Assembly: GCA_030149325.1 (NCBI GenBank)
Contig: JASBRS010000045.1
Location: 56,513-120,512 of the forward strand
Length of the DNA stretch: 64,000 nucleotides
Direction: 5' to 3'
From: Deinococci bacterium
Lineage (GTDB): Bacteria > Deinococcota > Deinococci > Deinococcales > Trueperaceae
In this document: positions 7,922 through 16,146 of the stretch, one piece after another
Layout of the letters: every line of letters starts with the position of its first letter
Numbering within the stretch: the stretch's first letter is position 1
Made by a program: the position numbers and the translations under genes
Notes under the pieces: model-generated
Databases searched by the model: none
What the model saw: only the letters and a program-made list of their open reading frames with translations
What the model was told of the DNA's origin: nothing

Positions 7922-8647
7922 ATGGACGTCGTCTGCCTCGCCGCCGGGAAGGGCACGCGCTTCGGTCGCCTGGGGCGCTACCTGCAGAAGTGCATGCTGC
8001 CGATCGGCCTCACCCCCTTCGTGGAGTCCTCGGTCCGCAACCTCTGCACGGCGCTGTCGGGCGACGTCGGCGCGCACCGCCTCACCTTCCTGGTGGGCCA
8101 CCACGGCGAGCAACTGCGCGCCTACTTCGGCGACGACTACGACGGGCTGCAGGTGCGCTACCTCGAGCAGGGCGAGGCGGGCGGCACCGGGCACGCCCTG
8201 GCGCAGGTGGCGCGCGCGCTGCCGCCCGGGGCGCCGATCGTGGTGTGGCTGGGCGACCTCTACGTCCCCGCCAAGCTGTTCGCGCGCGTGCTGCACCACC
8301 CCGCCCCCGACCTGCTCACGCTGGCGCCGGCCGGCATCGACGAGAACGCCAGCGTGCGCATCACCACCGACGGGGCCCGCGTCGCCCGCGCCTGGTACGG
8401 CGACGGGCCGTTGGCCGACATCGGGCTGTGGAAGCTCCGCCCCGAGGTCATGGCCGCCATGACCGAGGCCACCGGCAACGAGGTGCGCGCGCTGCCCAAC
8501 CTGCAACGGCAGATCGAAGCGGGGCTGGAGGTCGCCTGGATCGAGGCCGACGCCTGGATCCACCTCGGCGGGACCGAACCGACCCCGGAAGCGAACGTGC
8601 TGGAGGTGGCGCGGCGCGTGCTCGAGCTCGAGGGGAGATGGCCGTGA
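7922..8647 (+). CDS. sugar-1-phosphate nucleotidyltransferase
   Basis: A 241-residue NTP-transferase. The N-terminus MDVVCLAAGKGTRFG carries the nucleotide-binding LxAGxGTRxG, followed by LQKCMLPIG (the K-P-hook), then EQGEAGGTGHAL and VVWLGDLYV, the metal-binding Asp region. It should couple a sugar phosphate to an NTP, forming NDP-sugar and pyrophosphate in the cytoplasm. Its end overlaps the start of a GHMP kinase that would supply the sugar phosphate, so the two probably form one activation route for a sugar used in a polysaccharide or glycolipid. The sugar is unknown. Confidence 0.85.
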   Translation: MDVVCLAAGKGTRFGRLGRYLQKCMLPIGLTPFVESSVRNLCTALSGDVGAHRLTFLVGHHGEQLRAYFGDDYDGLQVRYLEQGEAGGTGHALAQVARALPPGAPIVVWLGDLYVPAKLFARVLHHPAPDLLTLAPAGIDENASVRITTDGARVARAWYGDGPLADIGLWKLRPEVMAAMTEATGNEVRALPNLQRQIEAGLEVAWIEADAWIHLGGTEPTPEANVLEVARRVLELEGRWP

Positions 8648-9609
8648 TCGTCAGCAAGACGCCGCTCCGCATCCCGCTCGCGGGTGGCCTCACCGACATC
8701 CGGCCCTACGCCGAGGCCTTCGGCGGCGTCACCGTCAGCGCCACCGTCGATCGCTACATCTACGTGGTGGTCAAGCCCAACCCCGGCGGCATCTTCGAGC
8801 TGCGCTACCAGGACACGCAGGAGAAGGCGGCGGACGGCCGCCGCCTGCGCCACGATCTGGTGCGCGAGAGCCTGCGCCTGACCGGCCTGCTCGACACGCC
8901 CCTGAGCGTGCACATCCTCGCCGACCTGGCCAGCGAGAGCGGCCTGGGAGCCTCCGGCGCGCTCACGGTGAGCCTGCTCAACGCCCTGCACCGCCTCAAG
9001 GGCGAGGAGCCCACCGCCGAGGAGCTGTCGCGCGAGGCCGGCCACGTCGAGGTCGAGGTGCTGGAGGGGGCGTCGGGCTACCACGACCCCACCATCACCG
9101 CGCTGGGCGGGCTGAAGCTCATCGAGTACCGCGGCGCGGAGTTCCGGGCCCGCGACGTGGTGGCGTCGGAGGCCACCCGCCGCGCCTTCGCCGACTCGCT
9201 GCTGTTCTTCTACAGCGGCCGCCACGCCCGCACCAAGCCCTCGCTCGACCTGCTCAGCAGCCGCCTCGACGAGGCCGAGCCCACCCTGCACCGCCTCAAG
9301 GCGATCGCCTACGAGCTCGAGGCCGCGTTCTCTGCCGGTGACGTGCGGCGCATCGCCGAGATCATCGGCGAGCAGCAGGCGCTCAAGCAGCAGCTCCCCG
9401 GCAAGTTCGTCGACGACTACGTGCTCGACGTCACCCGGCGGGTGCGCGAGGTGGGTGCCTACGCGCAGCTCCCGGGGGGCAAGATCAGCGCGTTCGTGAT
9501 CGTGGCCTGCCCCGACGCCCAGCACGACGCGGTGCGGCGGGCGCTGCCGGAGCTCGAGGAGGTCCACTTGGGGCTCGAGCCCCGCGGCACCCGCGCCGTG
9601 ACCCTGTGA
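8644..9609 (+). CDS. GHMP family sugar kinase (heptose/fucose kinase-like)
   Basis: A 321-residue GHMP kinase. The N-terminus IVSKTPLRIPLAGGLTDI is the substrate-binding start seen in D-glycero-D-manno-heptose-7-phosphate and fucose kinases. SESGLGASGALTVSLL is the P-loop-like GLGxS motif 2, and the late YAQLPGGKISAFVIV matches GHMP motif 3. The GTG at 8644 is preferred: GGGGAG lies 6 nt upstream, and GTGA overlaps the stop of the nucleotidyltransferase. The ATG at 8638 abuts that ribosome site. The kinase phosphorylates a free or phosphorylated sugar, feeding the neighbouring nucleotidyltransferase. Confidence 0.85.
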   Translation: MIVSKTPLRIPLAGGLTDIRPYAEAFGGVTVSATVDRYIYVVVKPNPGGIFELRYQDTQEKAADGRRLRHDLVRESLRLTGLLDTPLSVHILADLASESGLGASGALTVSLLNALHRLKGEEPTAEELSREAGHVEVEVLEGASGYHDPTITALGGLKLIEYRGAEFRARDVVASEATRRAFADSLLFFYSGRHARTKPSLDLLSSRLDEAEPTLHRLKAIAYELEAAFSAGDVRRIAEIIGEQQALKQQLPGKFVDDYVLDVTRRVREVGAYAQLPGGKISAFVIVACPDAQHDAVRRALPELEEVHLGLEPRGTRAVTL

Positions 9610-9656
9610 TCGTCGTTCCCACCTGGGCTACCGACCTCTCTCACGCTCCCGCGGTC

Positions 9657-9662
9657 TAGGCT
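9657..9662 (+). promoter_or_regulatory. -10 box TAGGCT of the PAP2 gene (leaderless)
   Basis: TAGGCT with 7 nt to the ATG at 9670 and no ribosome site in between. Confidence 0.5.
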
Positions 9663-9669
9663 GGCCGGC

Positions 9670-10344
9670 ATGGCACCGTCACGCCCCACTCCACGCGAAG
9701 GCCTCCTGCTCTGGACCGCGGTGGTCGTCCTGCTGGCCGTGTTCGGCCTCATCGCCGCGGCGGTAGCGACCGGCGGCGGCCTGGCGCTCGACGCCCCGGT
9801 GCTCACCTGGCTGCACGCCCACACCGCGCCGGCATGGACGGCGCTGGCCCGGGGGCTCAGCACCGTCGGCGAGCCGCCCGTGGTCGGCGGCATCACCCTG
9901 GTGCTGGTGCTGGTCCTGGCGCTCGGCCGCCACACGCGCGGTGCGTTGCGGTTCGCCGTGCAGGTGGGCGGCGCCGCCGCCCTCGACCTGGTCCTCAAGA
10001 AGGTGTTCGCGAGGCCCCGCCCCACGCTCTTCCCCCACCTGGTGCACGAGGGCAACTTCTCGTTCCCCAGCGGGCACGCCCTCGGGGGCATGGCGTTCTT
10101 CGTGGCGCTCGCCCTGCTGGTTCGGCACGCGCTGCCGCGGCCCTGGCGCGGCCTCGGCCTGATCGGCGTGGCGCTGGCCCTCGCCATCGGCGCCTCGCGT
10201 CCCTACCTGCAGGTCCACTACCCTTCCGACGTGCTGGCCGGCTGGGCGCTGGGCGCGGCCTGGGCGCTGGCCTGGGAGCGTTGGCTCGCCCCGGACAGGG
10301 TCGGCGCCGCCGGGCGGCCCGGGCCCGGCAGGGCCGTGTCCTGA
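9670..10344 (+). CDS. PAP2 family phosphatase (membrane)
   Basis: A 224-residue integral membrane protein with about six hydrophobic helices. All three phosphatidic-acid-phosphatase motifs are present in order: KKVFARPRP (KxxxxxxRP), FPSGHA (PSGH) and [13 protein letters not shown] (SRxxxxxHxxxD) with the catalytic His. It dephosphorylates lipid phosphates such as undecaprenyl diphosphate or phosphatidic acid on the outer face of the membrane. The C-terminus is a short basic/Gly tail. Single-gene unit with its own promoter. Confidence 0.92.
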   Translation: MAPSRPTPREGLLLWTAVVVLLAVFGLIAAAVATGGGLALDAPVLTWLHAHTAPAWTALARGLSTVGEPPVVGGITLVLVLVLALGRHTRGALRFAVQVGGAAALDLVLKKVFARPRPTLFPHLVHEGNFSFPSGHALGGMAFFVALALLVRHALPRPWRGLGLIGVALALAIGASRPYLQVHYPSDVLAGWALGAAWALAWERWLAPDRVGAAGRPGPGRAVS

Positions 10345-10367
10345 TGGCTCCGAGGGACGCCTGAGAC

Positions 10368-10396
10368 TTGAGTTCTGCGCGTCCATCGCGTACACT
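10368..10396 (+). promoter_or_regulatory. cold-shock gene promoter
   Basis: TTGAGT (10368-10373), 17-bp spacer, TACACT (10391-10396). A start near 10403 gives a leader of about 100 nt before the ATG. The leader contains AT-rich stretches (GAAGATTTTTCGAAA) and GC-rich complementary segments, in keeping with the long structured leaders of csp mRNAs. Confidence 0.7.
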
Positions 10397-10501
10397 GACT
10401 CGTTCCGAAAACTCTGGGAAGATTTTTCGAAACGCGGGCCTCCGGGCTCGGAAATTCTGCACAGGCCCCGAATGTGGGGCAGTTGGGTGAAGGTAGGAAA
10501 C

Positions 10502-10741
10502 ATGGCAAGCGGTAGAGTCAAGTGGTTCAGCGCTGAAAAAGGCTACGGTTTCATCGAGCAGGGTGACGGCGGACCCGACGTGTTCGTCCACTTCTCGGCG
10601 ATCCAGGGAGACGGCTTCCGTAACCTCAACGAGGGTGACGAAGTCGACTTCGACGTCGAGCAGGGGAAGAAGGGTCTGCAGGCCGCCAACGTCGTCGTTA
10701 CCAGTGCGGCGCCGGTGAGTGGGCGCGGTCAGCGCTACTAA
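10502..10741 (+). CDS. cspA: cold-shock protein (CspA family)
   Basis: A 79-residue single cold-shock domain. RNP1 is KGYGFIEQ and RNP2 is DVFVHFS, both on the five-strand beta-barrel. Short basic tail. It binds single-stranded RNA/DNA and melts mRNA structure after cold shock. The start is MASGRVKWF, with AAGGTAGG 6 nt before the ATG. Single gene with its own promoter and terminator. Base composition is less GC-extreme than its neighbours, as usual for a highly expressed gene. Confidence 0.95.
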   Translation: MASGRVKWFSAEKGYGFIEQGDGGPDVFVHFSAIQGDGFRNLNEGDEVDFDVEQGKKGLQAANVVVTSAAPVSGRGQRY

Positions 10742-10763
10742 GACCGACACCAGAACACGAAGT

Positions 10764-10797
10764 GGCGCCCGGCTCCGGCCGGGCGCCGTTCTGTTTC
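10764..10797 (+). terminator. Rho-independent terminator of the cold-shock gene
   Basis: GGCGCCCGGC and GCCGGGCGCC form a 10-bp stem with loop TCCG, followed by GTTCTGTTT. The best-formed terminator in the window. Confidence 0.8.
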
Positions 10798-10826
10798 CAC
10801 GCGTAGGGCCGCGGGGGGCGGCCGAA

Positions 10827-11354
10827 CTAGGGAGGTCCGTCGGGTCCGCTCTGCCGACGGCGTCGCAGGTCGACCACGGCCTGCGCCCCCAGGATCACGG
10901 CGAGGAGCACCACCACGAACGTCAGCAGGCCGGTCGCGACCGCCCCTGCCGTCGACTCCACGCCGCCGCTCACGGCGATGACGGTGCCCACGCCGGCGCC
11001 CACCAGGGCCACCGGCACCACGCTCCGGGTGCACTCCGAGAGGCCGCCGCCGTTGCGGAGCGCGGTCCGCGCTCGGCTGACGCCGTACGCCAGCGTAGCG
11101 GCGCCGAACAGCAGCGTCACGTCCAGGTAACCGCGCGGGGGCACGCCCAGCACGAACTGCTCGAGCAGCAACAGCGTCAGCACGCCGAGGTAGAGCACCC
11201 GCAGCGTGTCCTCGGTGCGCCCCGTCAGCGGCACCGGCACCGGGCGCCCGGAACGGCCGGGGCTCACGCGCCCCCCTGGCCCGCGGCCGCCGCCGTTGGG
11301 GCGTCCGGGCGGCGGCCGCCCGTGCGGGCGGTCCACACCTCGGCCATGCGGCAT
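10827..11354 (-). CDS. hypothetical membrane protein, about 175 aa
   Basis: Not recognised. The first 40 or so residues are rich in Gly, Pro and Arg. Then come four hydrophobic segments (around LRVLYLGVLTLLLLEQFVLG, VTLLFGAATLAYGV, VVPVALVGAGVGTVIAV and GLLTFVVVLLAVILGAQAVV) and a short basic tail. The start is uncertain: the true start may lie after the low-complexity N-terminus. It is third in line behind the ytfI/ytfJ-like genes on the same strand, 53 bp downstream of ytfJ, and may share their transcript. Confidence 0.55.
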   Translation of the reverse strand: MPHGRGVDRPHGRPPPGRPNGGGRGPGGRVSPGRSGRPVPVPLTGRTEDTLRVLYLGVLTLLLLEQFVLGVPPRGYLDVTLLFGAATLAYGVSRARTALRNGGGLSECTRSVVPVALVGAGVGTVIAVSGGVESTAGAVATGLLTFVVVLLAVILGAQAVVDLRRRRQSGPDGPP

Positions 11355-11407
11355 GGTGGACCGCTCGGGTCCGCAACGCCTAGGGGCGAACGTCCTTTCG
11401 CGTCGGC

Positions 11408-11836
11408 CTAGCCGTCGTCCTTCGCGCTGGAGGTCGGCGCGGCAGCCTTCGCCGTGCCCTTCGCCGTGCCCTTCCTCGCTGCCTGCGCCTCCGCCAGCTT
11501 CTCCACCATGTCGGGGAGGTGCTCGAACAGGTCGCCGAGCGTCCCCCTCTTGCTCGGCGCTGCCAGGATCGAGAGCTCGCCGCCCTTCACCACGATGAAG
11601 GCGGCGGGCTCCACCTTGACGCCGCCTCCGCCGCCCCCGCCGGTGCCCTTGCCGGAGCCCTTGCCGGGATCGGTCCCCTCGCCCTCGCCGCTGCCGCCGC
11701 CGAAGCCGATCGACACGCGCGAGATGGGGATGACGGTGTGCTCGCCCAGCACCATGGCCTCGCCGATCACGGTCTCCGTTCTGGCGACGGTGGCGATCTC
11801 GTCGACCAGCGTCTTCATCAGGTCCTGTACGCTCAT
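11408..11836 (-). CDS. ytfJ: GerW/YtfJ family protein
   Basis: A 142-residue protein of the family first named for B. subtilis sporulation protein YtfJ (GerW). The N-terminus MSVQDLMKTLVDEI, the segment ETVIGEAMVLGEHTVIPISR and VSIGFGGGSGEGEG match the family closely. A long Gly-rich loop is followed by AFIVVKGGELSILAA, then an amphipathic helix that in this protein runs into a Lys/Ala-rich tail with tandem KGTAKGTAK. The organism shows no sign of sporulation, so the role is more general. It is paired with a DUF2953 (YtfI-like) gene 45 bp upstream, as in Firmicutes. Confidence 0.85.
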   Translation of the reverse strand: MSVQDLMKTLVDEIATVARTETVIGEAMVLGEHTVIPISRVSIGFGGGSGEGEGTDPGKGSGKGTGGGGGGGVKVEPAAFIVVKGGELSILAAPSKRGTLGDLFEHLPDMVEKLAEAQAARKGTAKGTAKAAAPTSSAKDDG

Positions 11837-11881
11837 GATCCCTCGTTCCTTCCTCCGCCCCGCGGGCGGGTCGTGACGGTG

Positions 11882-12559
11882 TCAGCCGGCCGGCTCGTGC
11901 GCGGGAGTCGACCGTGCGGATGCGGCGGTCGTGCGCGGCACGCGCGCGCGGCGGACCAGCCACCACAGGCGCAGCCCCAGCCAGGCGACCTGCAGCGGCT
12001 GCAGGCGCAGGGAGGCCTCCGCCTCCACCGCCGGGGCCTCGGCGCCGAAGTCCGCGCGCAGGCCCACGCCGGCGCGCCAGCGCGGTGGCAGCGCCCCGCG
12101 GCTGCCGTAGGCCGCGGCGCACAGCCACCCCGTCAGCGCGGGATCCGGCGAGGCGACCACGGCATCGATGCGCAGCCTCCGCCAGCGCAGGCGCCGGAAG
12201 AACGCCGCCACCGCGCGCAGCGCCGCCCGGCGCTGCGCCACCAGCTTCCTCAGCGACAGCCCGCGTCCGCGGCGGCGGCGGCGCGGCTTGCGCTCGCCCT
12301 CCGGCGCCTCCTCCTTCTCGGAGCCGCGCTGCCGCGGACGCCAGCGCCGCAGCGAGCGGCCGAACAAGCGGACCTCGAGGGTGCCGTCGCCGAGGTCGTA
12401 CCCCAACCGCAGCCCGGGCCCGGCCAGCGCGAAGGCGCGCCGCTCCCGCCGCCACACGGCGTCGAGCTGGACCGGCACCACCAGCAGCAGGACCAGCGCC
12501 ACCAACAGCAGCGCCAGCAGGCCGCCGAGTCCCGTCAGGATCCAGCCCAGAGGTCCCAT
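11882..12559 (-). CDS. ytfI: DUF2953 (YtfI-like) membrane-anchored protein
   Basis: A 225-residue protein with one N-terminal membrane helix (LLALLLVALVLLLVV) followed by a beta-rich domain (VQLDAVWRRERRAFALAG) that fits DUF2953. A strongly basic linker (about residues 88-102) and a helical region follow, then the family C-terminal part with RIDAVVASPDPALTGWLCA. In Bacillus the orthologue ytfI sits beside ytfJ, and the order here is the same, which supports both calls. The function is unknown; it is probably a membrane partner of YtfJ. Confidence 0.75.
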   Translation of the reverse strand: MGPLGWILTGLGGLLALLLVALVLLLVVPVQLDAVWRRERRAFALAGPGLRLGYDLGDGTLEVRLFGRSLRRWRPRQRGSEKEEAPEGERKPRRRRRGRGLSLRKLVAQRRAALRAVAAFFRRLRWRRLRIDAVVASPDPALTGWLCAAAYGSRGALPPRWRAGVGLRADFGAEAPAVEAEASLRLQPLQVAWLGLRLWWLVRRARVPRTTAASARSTPAHEPAG

Positions 12560-12563
12560 CGCG

Positions 12564-12668
12564 TCACCGCCGCCGCGACGGTCCGCGCGGCCGATCCGCC
12601 GCGGCCGCCGCGCCGAGGGCCGCGACCCGCAGCGTCAGGAGCCCCACGGCGGTCCTGTCTGTCCTCAT
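12564..12668 (-). CDS. possible 34-aa small protein upstream of the ytfI-like gene
   Basis: A short frame MRTDRTAVGLLTLRVAALGA followed by an Ala-rich stretch and a basic end. It stops 4 bp before the ytfI start, which itself has no good ribosome site, so translational coupling is possible. The high GC makes chance frames common here; weakly supported. Confidence 0.25.
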   Translation of the reverse strand: MRTDRTAVGLLTLRVAALGAAAAADRPRGPSRRR

Positions 12669-12809
12669 GGGCCACCCCTTCCGACCCCCTCCGGGTCGCA
12701 GCGTCCCTCCCGTGATAGCCGTCGGATCGCGCCTGCGGGGTCGGGCGCTCTCCGACCGTCGCTGTCGGAGGAAGCCCGACCCGGAACGGCGTCCTCGATC
12801 GGCCTCGCG

Positions 12810-12815
12810 TACACT
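12810..12815 (+). promoter_or_regulatory. -10 box TACACT of the DinB-like gene (leaderless)
   Basis: TACACT with only 5 nt to the ATG at 12821; no ribosome site. Confidence 0.5.
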
Positions 12816-12820
12816 CCGGC

Positions 12821-13312
12821 ATGGCCGAGCCCGCCCCCACGCACCTGGTCCGCCACCAGCTCGCCGCCCTCGCCTACCGCTTCCAGAAGGCCGTGCGCGG
12901 GGCGCCCGCCGACTTCGCCGCGCTCGAGGCGGGAGCCGGCGTGCGCCCGCCGCGGGCGATCGTGCACCACATGGTGGGGGTGCTCGGGTACCTGCGCGAG
13001 GTGCTCTCCGGCGGCGAGGTCGATCTCCACTACGCGCATCCCGAGCTCGACTGGGACGGCGAGGTGGCCGCCCTGCACGCCATGCTGGCCGACCTCGACG
13101 CGGTGCTGGCGGAGCGGCCGGGCCTCGCACTCGAGCTCCTCGAGCGCGCCCTGCAGGGCCCGCTGGCCGACGCCATGACCCACGTCGGGCAGCTCGCCAT
13201 GCTGCGGCGCCTGGCGGGATCGCCGGTCCACGGTGAGAACTTCTTCGTGGCCGACGTCCGCGTGGGGCGCCTCGGCGCCGATCAAGCGCCGCCGCGGAGC
13301 CCCGATCCGTGA
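12821..13312 (+). CDS. DinB/YfiT-like four-helix metalloprotein
   Basis: A 163-residue all-helical protein. AIVHHMVGVLGYLR supplies the first conserved His of the DinB fold and THVGQLAMLRRLAG supplies the late HxxQ...RR pattern typical of the family. These proteins form four-helix bundles with a three-His metal site and often act as bacillithiol- or mycothiol-type thiol transferases or have unknown function. The specific activity cannot be assigned. A leaderless promoter fixes the start. Confidence 0.75.
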   Translation: MAEPAPTHLVRHQLAALAYRFQKAVRGAPADFAALEAGAGVRPPRAIVHHMVGVLGYLREVLSGGEVDLHYAHPELDWDGEVAALHAMLADLDAVLAERPGLALELLERALQGPLADAMTHVGQLAMLRRLAGSPVHGENFFVADVRVGRLGADQAPPRSPDP

Positions 13313-13338
13313 GCCCCGGCGGCGGCCCAGGGTCGGGC

Positions 13339-13368
13339 TTGACTTTTGCTAGGAACTAAATTTAGAAT
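13339..13368 (+). promoter_or_regulatory. promoter and ROK operator of the carbohydrate operon
   Basis: TTGACT (13339-13344), 18-bp spacer, TAGAAT (13363-13368). A perfect 10-bp AT palindrome, CTAAATTTAG (13356-13365), overlaps the -10 box and is flanked by GGAA and AATCC, giving a longer imperfect dyad. Such AT-rich palindromes are typical ROK/XylR operators. The region is strikingly AT-rich against its surroundings. The leader to the GTG start is about 185 nt. Confidence 0.7.
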
Positions 13369-13560
13369 CCGAACCATCTAGGCAGTCCCGCTTCAGCGGA
13401 GTCGCTCGCGTCGGTCCGGGCCGTTGCCCACGGCCGCCGTGGGCGGACGGGAGACCTCTGTGCCGATCGCGTTCCCTGTCGCCGCGTCGCGCCCTCGCGC
13501 GCACCGGCCCACCCCTCACCGATCCCGTTCGGGTCGGGCGAGGGCCGTGGAGGGACGCCC

Positions 13561-14811
13561 GTGAGCCGGCGTCGGGGCAGGGAGCCCCGCAGCTTCCGCA
13601 TCGCCAGCACCGGCTTCTCGCGCGACGTCAACCGCACCGCCATCCTGCGCCTGGTCGCCTCGGCCGGACCGATCGCCCGCAAGGGCATCGCCGCTCGCCT
13701 GGGCCTCAGCTCCGCAACCGTCACCGGCATCACCAAGGAGCTCATCGACCAGGGGCTCATCCGCGAGGCGGACACCGCGCCCTCCAGCGGCGGACGGCCC
13801 GCCGTCCTGCTCGAGCTGGTGGTCGAGGCCGCCACCGTGTTCGGCGCCAAGGTTGCGCCCGACCACGTCGTGGGGGTCCGCACCGACCTCGCGGCCAAGG
13901 TCCTCGAGCGCTTCGAAGCGCCCTTCGACACCACCGCGCCCGGCGCCGTGGCGCATCTCGCCGCCTTGCTCGACGGCTGGCTCGACCGCACCCCCGACGC
14001 GCCGCCGTTGTTGGGCGTCGGCATCGGCGTGGCCGGCGTGTTCGACGCCGCCAGCGGCCAGCTCGACTCGCCGCTGCTGGGCTGGCGCGACGTCCCCCTG
14101 GCCCAGGTGCTCGGCGAGCGCCTCGACGCCCCCGTGTTCGTCGACAACGACGTCAACACCCTGGCGGTGTGGGAGCGCCTGTACGGTCGCGGCGAACGCT
14201 TCGAGCACTTCCTCACCGTCACCATCGGCCGCGGTGTCGGCCTCGGCATCGTGGCCGGCGGCGACATCTACCGCGGCTTCCGCGGCGGGGCCGGCGAGTT
14301 CGGCCACGTCAACGTCGTCGAGGACGGCCCGCTCTGCACCTGCGGCAAGCGCGGCTGCCTCGAGGCCGTCGCGGCCGACCCGGCGCTGCTGGCGCAGGCC
14401 CGCGAGGCCGGCCTGCTGCACGACGGCGAAGGCATCGAGCGGCTGCTGGCGCTGGCCGAGGCCGGCGAGCCGCGCGCCGTGGCAATCTACGACCGAGCCG
14501 GCGCCGTCCTCGGGCGGGCCGTCTCCGGCCTCGTCAACGTTCTCGCGCCCGAACGCGTCCTCCTCAGTGGGGAGGGGACGCGGGCGTGGACCTGGCTCGA
14601 GCCCGGCTTCGAACGCGGGTTGCGGGACCATCTCTTCCCGGCTGTGTCCGACGTGCGGGTCGAGGTCGACCCTTGGGACGACGCCAAGTGGGCCGTGGGG
14701 GCGGCCAGCCTGGTGCTCAGGGCGACCTTCAACGGCCCGCTCGACGGCGAGCACAACGACCTGGCCAGGGCGCGCATCGGCGCGTCCGATCCGGCGGAGG
14801 TGATCGACTAG
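13561..14811 (+). CDS. ROK family transcriptional repressor (XylR/NagC type)
   Basis: A 416-residue protein. The N-terminal winged helix-turn-helix is around NRTAILRLVASAGPIARKGI and LGLSSATVTGITKELIDQGL. The C-terminal ROK sugar-kinase-like domain has VFVDNDVNTLAVWE, the FRGGAGEFGHVNV glycine-rich ROK signature and the zinc site CTCGKRGCLEA. It starts with GTG after GGAGGGACGCCC. It probably represses the promoter at 13339-13368 and senses the imported sugar or a breakdown product. First gene of the transport/hydrolase operon. Confidence 0.92.
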   Translation: MSRRRGREPRSFRIASTGFSRDVNRTAILRLVASAGPIARKGIAARLGLSSATVTGITKELIDQGLIREADTAPSSGGRPAVLLELVVEAATVFGAKVAPDHVVGVRTDLAAKVLERFEAPFDTTAPGAVAHLAALLDGWLDRTPDAPPLLGVGIGVAGVFDAASGQLDSPLLGWRDVPLAQVLGERLDAPVFVDNDVNTLAVWERLYGRGERFEHFLTVTIGRGVGLGIVAGGDIYRGFRGGAGEFGHVNVVEDGPLCTCGKRGCLEAVAADPALLAQAREAGLLHDGEGIERLLALAEAGEPRAVAIYDRAGAVLGRAVSGLVNVLAPERVLLSGEGTRAWTWLEPGFERGLRDHLFPAVSDVRVEVDPWDDAKWAVGAASLVLRATFNGPLDGEHNDLARARIGASDPAEVID

Positions 14812-14871
14812 ATCTTCCAGGCAGCGTCGATCCGAATCTCGCCGGTGGCGTGGGACGTGGGGCGCCGGCAC

Positions 14872-14889
14872 GCCGCGGAGCTCCGCGGC
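14872..14889 (+). repeat. 18-bp perfect palindrome before the binding-protein gene
   Basis: GCCGCGGAGCTCCGCGGC, 24 nt before the SBP start and just ahead of its AAAGGAAGG ribosome site. In RNA it would form a short tight hairpin between the ROK gene and the SBP gene. Confidence 0.5.
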
Positions 14890-14913
14890 ACCCCGAAAGG
14901 AAGGCACGAACGC

Positions 14914-16146
14914 ATGCGAAACCGGAGACCCTTCATCTGGCTGGCATTGGCAGCGCTCCTGGCCGGTCTTGCCACCGCCCAGGCCAACACCACGGTCACC
15001 TTCTGGACCGCCTACAGCTCCGACGGCCCCGAGGTGAAGCAGCTCGAGACGGTGATCATCCCCGCCTTCGAGAAGGCACACCCCGACATCACCGTCAAGC
15101 ACGTTGCCATCCCCTACAACGACCTGCACCAGAAGCTGGTCACGGCCGTGGCCGGCGGCCAGCTCCCCGACCTGGTCCGCTCCGACATCATCTGGGTGCC
15201 CGAGCTCGCCAACCTGGGCGTGCTGGCGCCCCTCGACACCAGCATGTCCGACTTCAAGTCGCTGGCCGACAGCGTCTTCCCGGGCCCGCTGGCCACCAAC
15301 TACTGGAAGGGCCACTACTACGGCCTGCCGCTCGACACCAACACCCGCATCTGGGTCTACGACCCCGCCACCCTCACCAAGCTCGGCATGAGCGGTCCGC
15401 CGAAGACCTTCGACGAGCTCAAGAGCATGGCGGCAGCGGCCAAGGCCAAGGGCGTGTACCTCTACGCCGAGGGCGGCACCGGCGGCTGGAACATCCTGCC
15501 GTGGATCTGGTCCGGCGGCGGCAGCCTCACCAACGACACCTACACCAAGGCCTCGGGCTACCTCGACGGCCCCAAGAGCGTGGCCGCGGTGCAGATGCTG
15601 GTCGACCTCTACAAGGCCGACGAGATGCCCAACATCATCGTCAACCCCAACGGCGGCCTCGGCACCTACGACGGCATCTTCCAGGGCAAGTACGCCTCGA
15701 CCCTCGACGGCCCCTGGATGTTCGCCATCTTCGGCGGCGCCCACCCCGATACCAAGCTCGAGGGCAGCCTCATCCCGGCCGGCCCGGGCGGCAGCATCAG
15801 CGTCGTCGGCGGTGAGGACATCGTCATGACCCAGCAGTCGAAGAACAAGGCGGCCGCCGAGGCCTTCCTGCGCTTCCTGCTCAGCGACGAGGCTCAGCGC
15901 GCCATGGCGCAGGCCGGGCAGATGCCGGTCCTGAAGAGCGCCGACAGCTGGCTGCCGAGCATCCACGACTACTACGCCACCTACCTCAAGCAGATCGCCA
16001 CCGCGCGGCCGCGCACGCCCACGCCCAAGTGGCCGCAGATCGACCAGGTGCTGAACACCGAGATCGCCAAGGCCTTCCAGGGCAGCGAGACGGTGCAGCA
16101 GGCGCTGACCAATGCTGCCCACCAGATCGACGCACTCCTCCAGTAG
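14914..16146 (+). CDS. ABC transporter sugar-binding protein (family 1)
   Basis: A 410-residue exported solute-binding protein. Signal peptide MRNRRPFIWLALAALLAGLA with cleavage near TAQA; no lipobox Cys is evident. The mature domain starts NTTVTFWTAYSSDGPEVKQL and includes AFEKAHPDITVKHVAIPYND and YGLPLDTNTRIWVYDPATL, typical of maltose/oligosaccharide-binding proteins (SBP_bac_1). The start is chosen by the AAAGGAAGG site; the longer frame is rejected. It delivers a sugar to the two downstream permeases. No ATPase gene is in the operon, so a shared MsmX-like ATPase elsewhere is expected. Confidence 0.93.
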   Translation: MRNRRPFIWLALAALLAGLATAQANTTVTFWTAYSSDGPEVKQLETVIIPAFEKAHPDITVKHVAIPYNDLHQKLVTAVAGGQLPDLVRSDIIWVPELANLGVLAPLDTSMSDFKSLADSVFPGPLATNYWKGHYYGLPLDTNTRIWVYDPATLTKLGMSGPPKTFDELKSMAAAAKAKGVYLYAEGGTGGWNILPWIWSGGGSLTNDTYTKASGYLDGPKSVAAVQMLVDLYKADEMPNIIVNPNGGLGTYDGIFQGKYASTLDGPWMFAIFGGAHPDTKLEGSLIPAGPGGSISVVGGEDIVMTQQSKNKAAAEAFLRFLLSDEAQRAMAQAGQMPVLKSADSWLPSIHDYYATYLKQIATARPRTPTPKWPQIDQVLNTEIAKAFQGSETVQQALTNAAHQIDALLQ

